Below, piece by piece: positions 19,343 through 23,101 of a stretch of DNA of 23,101 nucleotides. The notes beneath the pieces were generated by a model that worked only from the letters and a program-made list of their open reading frames with translations, was not told the origin of the DNA and did no database searches. The stretch comes from Lingula anatina (lineage: Eukaryota > Brachiopoda > Lingulata > Lingulida > Lingulidae): NCBI RefSeq assembly GCF_001039355.2, contig NW_019773708.1, positions 20,999-44,099 of the forward strand, read 5' to 3'. A program made the translations under genes and the position numbers. Position 1 is the stretch's first letter. The number at the start of each line of letters is the position of its first letter.

Positions 19343-20355
19343 GTAAGTACTTAGCTTCGAGTGCATATTGGCAGGTTTATGTTTACAGCAGATGCAATCT
19401 AGTAAAAGATAAACAGAGACGAATTATATACAACAATGGCCAATAAATCTTGAATTCTTCATGAATTTTAATTACATAAATGCAATAGCATCTTTACTTT
19501 ATCAATTTATTCAATAATCTGGAGACTAACTCGCTTTCTCAATACCGTATCCACCCCATGGTCCACACCCCGTTTTTTCAAAGCAAATATTAAAGGAATA
19601 ACAACTGTCCGTATGAGCTTCATATTTCATAAAAAATACATTTTAAACAAATCTAAGAAATATGATAAACTCCATTTTACCACGTGCACCCAAACAGCAT
19701 TTACCACAATTATTCTGGAATCTGTGCTTGCCAACAGAACACGTGGACCTTCGTAGATAGCAATACAGGGTACCTCCTTAATAATTTCTTAAGAGGTTAG
19801 TGCAAAAAAAAAAGGTTTAAGAAAAAATCCATCGACTGATTAAGGATGTCGGAATGGATTCATTTTCCATAGGTAAGTATGGGAAATTGTTATTTACCCC
19901 AGGACAATCCGTTTTTTTTTTCAAAACGAAAACAAACAGTTGTTATCCCTTTAAAATCATCCCCTCCTCCGTCTCGAAATTAAGCAGAACCATTGACCAT
20001 TGAAACATCGATAAAAATGGCCAAATTAGAAATATGAAATTGTATTACGGTAGAGTAATTATCGGGAAATACTGTATGTCCTTGTCATATTTAAAAATAG
20101 CTGTAAAATTACATATTCCACAAAAAAAAATAGTGGATATTTTAGTCACATTACGATATTATTATAACTGTTTTATGCCACTTAAAATGCTATTGATTCT
20201 TCTCCATTTTGGAGGGTGGCCCACATAGTGAATGTAAGTTTCTACAGCGAAAAAATGCTGGGACAAATTAGAATTATGCAAATATTGTAAAAAGTGAGTG
20301 TGTCACTGACGTAACTCTAATATTCCCCTTGTTATGACCTCGATTTAAATTTCAG
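19343..20355 (+). other. GPCR intron
   Basis: About 1.0 kb between the two GPCR exons, AT-rich, holding an inverted-repeat element at 19590-19954. No coding sequence is supported; a 64-codon open frame at 20034 does not start with ATG and resembles nothing. Confidence 0.8.
19590..19954. mobile_element. 365-bp inverted-repeat element with TTAA ends (MITE-like)
   Basis: The left end TTAAAGGAATAACAACTGT (19590-19608) is the inverted complement of the right end (19936-19954) at 18 of 19 bases. Both ends carry TTAA, which may be the target site as in piggyBac-type elements. Its left 150 bp resemble 22992-23101. Confidence 0.7.
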
Positions 20356-20981
20356 GCGTACCAGGAATGTTGGATTTCTACAAGGTCTACAAGTGGGTGG
20401 CATTTGTGATATACTGGGCCTTGCCGTTCTGCTGTCTTCCTGTTATCAACGGTTGGTTAGTGTACGAAATATACTTAGCAAGGAAACGATCGCGAGGAAC
20501 TGATCATGAAGAAGTGAACAGCTTGCCCATACATTTCACTGGATCTAGTGATGATGGTGACTCAGAAGGCGAAGAGGAAAGAGAAAAAGCGGAAAAAGAA
20601 GTCACCATAATGTTGGTCCTGGTCACGGCATCGTATTGTATTTTGACAACGGGGTTTAATTTTATACAGGCTGGAGTCATTGACGTTTACGGCGCTCAGA
20701 GTGAGGCAGATCTAATTAAGAATTCTTACGTGTTTTCTGTTTTCATTCTTCTTTTCTACTTGAATCATGCATCAAATTTTTTTCTCTACTGTATTAGTGT
20801 CAGGCCTTACCGTGAGGAATTGAAATGTATGCTGATGCCTTTCTACGAGTGCATCACGAAGCCTTTTCGTAAAATTCCATGCGGCATCTGTAGACGGAAT
20901 GATGAATCTGAAAACGACACAGACGAAACTCCTATTCAAATGAGCGACAGTAGCAGAAGTTTCTATGGGGCGTGTGATTAG
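20356..20981 (+). CDS. Class A GPCR, exon 2 (C-terminal half)
   Basis: The acceptor aaatttcag joins in phase 1 to exon 1, giving a 483-residue receptor. The exon starts VPGMLDFYKVYKW, then TM5 (VAFVIYWALPFCCLPVI). The third inner loop is very acidic (SSDDGDSEGEEERE). TM6 is MLVLVTASYCILTTGF and lacks the usual CWxP motif. TM7 ends LNHASNFFLYCISVRPYREE, the form typical of FMRFamide-receptor-like proteins in place of NPxxY. A cysteine-rich juxtamembrane tail (MLMPFYECITKPF, CGICRR) may be palmitoylated. A possible poly(A) signal AATAAA lies near 21173. Confidence 0.87.
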
Positions 20982-21055
20982 GCGAAATAGTGATCGACTG
21001 TCGGTAAATCTAAATAAGTAGTAAATATGAATATAGGTGATGGGAATCGTTTCAT

Positions 21056-21092
<37 letters not shown>

Positions 21093-21640
21093 TAATAATA
21101 TTTATTTCTTAAAACTGCAATACTAAATTATCAGAATAACAAGTATTTATATAAATAATAAAATCTGAAGTGAATAAAACAATTTTAACTTAAAGATTGA
21201 TTTATAAATTTAAAATTGATTAATGCTGGTTATAATAGTAATAGTCTAAATAATAAAACTTATTAAAATTAATTGAAGTGCAGTGCAAATAGGAATGTTT
21301 TTGTCTATTATTTTTTATTTGATCTCATTTGAATCACTCACGTATGACTAAGATGCGAACTGTTTGTATCTTAATATTCGGGTCACGAAGATTAATTATT
21401 GATTGAAAGACACTCGGACTTTGAACTTTAAATACAGTAGAGCACGTGACTCTAACAGACAAATTGATGTTTAACTTGGTTTATGACGTACCTGTACGCA
21501 TACCATGAATAAACCACTTTGTCACCTAATTTCAGTTTTTCTTTTATTTTTCTCATTTATATATCAATCTATCATTCTGCATATTCTAAATAAATTTAAC
21601 CGGTTAAAGAAGTTAAAATGCTGCGGTTTTTCTCTTTTTT
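20982..21640. other. GPCR 3' flank, AT-rich
   Basis: Contains an (AAT)n tract at 21057-21102 and otherwise AT-rich sequence. Nothing coding is supported. Confidence 0.6.
21057..21102. repeat. (AAT)n microsatellite
   Basis: Trinucleotide tract with one AAC variant, about 75 bp after the GPCR stop codon. Confidence 0.93.
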
Positions 21641-22153
21641 TCCCCAGTTGCGATGCACAACGAATCTTCTCCGTTTGGCCCCGCCCAACGTTGCTAATGG
21701 AGGGGTGGAGAGAGTGTCACGTGGCGTTGTAAATTTCAAATACGAGCTCAGTTGATTAATGTTTATTTTATTGTATACATGTAGATATTCACCGAATAAA
21801 TTATCATGATTATCTGTTAAACTGTTGTAGGTTTTAATCACGGCAGTACCTGTAGGCCTTTGAGTAAATGGAATCTCTGTAATGTAGTCAGCAAAATGAG
21901 CGGTAAGGCGGGATATTTATGGGAAATTCTCAGCAGGATTAATATCTTCCATGGAAATACCGGTATATGTAGCAGCAACGAACCCCGGCCCTCACTTGAC
22001 TTTAAAATCAGTGTAGCTAACGGGACAGAGCGCAAACACTGCCGAATTTTCTTTGGCCTCTCTATCGGTGAAAATTGTGGATTCTTGCGAAGAAGAAAAA
22101 AGAAGACGTTGACCAAGGGCAATAACTTCTGCACATTTTCTCAGGGCCAGAGA
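21641..22153. other. Interval of mixed composition, no recognised gene
   Basis: It holds CCCCGCCC (near 21678) and TCACGTGGC (near 21717), which could be promoter motifs. An open frame to the histone fragment (21860-22153) resembles nothing known and is probably chance. Confidence 0.35.
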
Positions 22154-22320
22154 AATGACATCTTTGAACGTATTGCCGAAGCTTCCCGTCTTGCCCAATA
22201 CAACAAGATTTCTACCATCACCAGCCGTGTTCCATTACCACCAGAGAGGTCCAGACTGCTGTCCGTCAGCTTGCCAAGCACGCTTTCAGTGAGGGCACAA
22301 AGGTCATCACTAAGTGCAGG
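22154..22320 (+). pseudogene. Histone H2B fragment, frameshifted
   Basis: The first frame reads [20 protein letters not shown] then TITSR, matching the H2B core ([26 protein letters not shown]) with one Gly missing. After about 20 bp of partly repeated sequence, a second frame reads EVQTAVRQLAKHAFSEGTKV then ITKC, matching [29 protein letters not shown] with the LLPGE part lost. The H2B N-terminal half is absent. It cannot encode a histone. Confidence 0.85.
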
Positions 22321-22555
22321 CCTTACAACAGATCTTTTGGGACTAAAACCCATATTAACCACCCAAACCCACAAAATAGCCGGCACTGCCAGAGCGGAAG
22401 AATGTTAGTGCTAGGTATCGATTTGTTAGTGCTAAATAATTATAAGGTGTATTGGTTAATTCTGTTGGTAGTGTTAGTTAAACCATAATCCGTTATTAAG
22501 GCCTGAAGTACACCAGCTCCAAGTAAATCAACAAGTCATAATTGATTTACAGAAA

Positions 22556-22574
22556 CTGTCCTTTTCAGGACCAA
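22556..22574 (+). terminator. Histone-type 3' stem-loop
   Basis: GTCCT-TTTC-AGGAC followed by CAACCC matches the shape of the replication-dependent histone mRNA 3' stem-loop (5 paired bases, 4-base TTTC loop, ACCC after it). It is on the same strand about 235 bp after the H2B fragment. A purine-rich AGAAAAG follows at about 22586, as in the U7 target element. Confidence 0.6.
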
Positions 22575-22670
22575 CCCTATCTTTCCAGAAAAGTTTGCGG
22601 TCTGGCCGTATATACACTGTATAAATGAGCCCCTAAGAACCCATAGTTTCTCATAGGTTTGTTTTACGTT

Positions 22671-22918
22671 TTATTTTAATGAAAAGAATAAATCAACCGA
22701 ACTGGGAATGAATGAAGACACTGGCTGCTCTCCATAAATGTTATCTGCTTCTTCCATCTCCAGTCCCAAAACCACAGAAAGTAAGCAGAAAATGCCTGTG
22801 CAAACATCCTTTTTACTGGAAAACAAGGTACCAAACCTCTCTAGTATTTCTTTACGTTTACTACTATATTCTAAATAAAGATTAAATGAGCTTGTCAAGT
22901 CGCAGAATTTTTCTGACC
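22671..22918 (-). CDS. Candidate last exon of an unknown minus-strand gene
   Basis: The acceptor gacttatccag at 22919 opens a frame of 81 codons starting with SEKFCDLTSSFNLYLEYSSK and ending SVDLFFSLK. The stop codon overlaps AATAAA (22670-22675). The composition looks coding (ILERFGTLF, GLEMEEADNIYGEQP), but no family was recognised. Upstream exons would lie right of the window. Confidence 0.35.
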
Positions 22919-22991
22919 CTGGATAAGTCTTCAGGGGTATATTTTCCAAATTTCAGCGACATTTGGTCAAAATATAAACCCTTAAAATATC

Positions 22992-23101
22992 TTAAAGGGA
23001 TAATAACTCTTCGTATGCGATCTATATTTCACAATAAAAATAAATTATGTACATGTTTTACCAAAAAACGGCAGTTATAGCTATTATTCTGATATCTGAG
23101 C
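22992..23101. mobile_element. Partial copy of the TTAA inverted-repeat element, cut by the window edge
   Basis: It starts TTAAAGGGATAATAACTCTT and continues CGTATGCGATCTATATTTC, then ATTATTCTGATATCTGAGC. The element at 19590 has the same order: TTAAAGGAATAACAACTGTC, CGTATGAGCTTCATATTTC, ATTATTCTGGAATCTGTGC. Confidence 0.65.

Noticed and set aside
21860-22153. N-terminal extension of the histone fragment as a 182-residue protein
   Set aside because: The frame joins unrelated sequence to a broken H2B fragment and changes out of the histone frame before its end.

Overview
The window looks like an AT-rich nuclear genome segment from a marine invertebrate. It has spliced genes with GT-AG introns, intronless TRIM-NHL genes, many microsatellites, several MITE-like elements and one ambiguous base (17598). 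A mollusc or another lophotrochozoan fits best: expanded TRIM-NHL genes, an FMRFamide-receptor-like GPCR, and a dispersed repeat starting TTAAAGGGATAATAAC that resembles repeats common in molluscan genomes. This is an impression; no search was run.

Left half (1-14156): a minus-strand gene, read here as an MTBP (MDM2-binding protein, Treslin partner) ortholog, runs from its start codon at 14156 leftwards past the window edge. Thirteen exons were placed by eye from splice sites, intron phase and resemblance to human MTBP recalled from memory. Nine cover the N-terminal third (14156-10078) and four cover a later part (2311-345). The roughly 7.8 kb between exons 9 and 10 holds two intronless plus-strand TRIM-NHL genes (2663-4615 and 6652-8616). 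They are a tandem duplicate of about 4 kb that includes about 1.1 kb of 3' flank. The copies are nearly identical in the coiled coil, but their propellers differ by clustered amino-acid replacements with few silent changes.

Middle (14157-18516): a short head-to-head gap separates MTBP from an intronless aldo-keto reductase copy that is broken by one in-frame TAG and one frameshift. Downstream lie a decayed non-LTR retrotransposon 3' end, about 2 kb of AT-rich sequence and a CCTAT-type satellite array.

Right part (18517-23101): a two-exon class A GPCR of 483 residues has a cysteine-rich second extracellular loop, and its intron carries an inverted-repeat element. It is followed by AT-rich non-coding sequence, a broken histone H2B fragment with a histone-type 3' stem-loop, and a candidate last exon of an unknown minus-strand gene at the right edge.

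The genes do not form a pathway. The main points of interest are the nested, fast-diverging TRIM pair, the MTBP exon structure with a minisatellite made of splice-donor-like units, and the MITE families.
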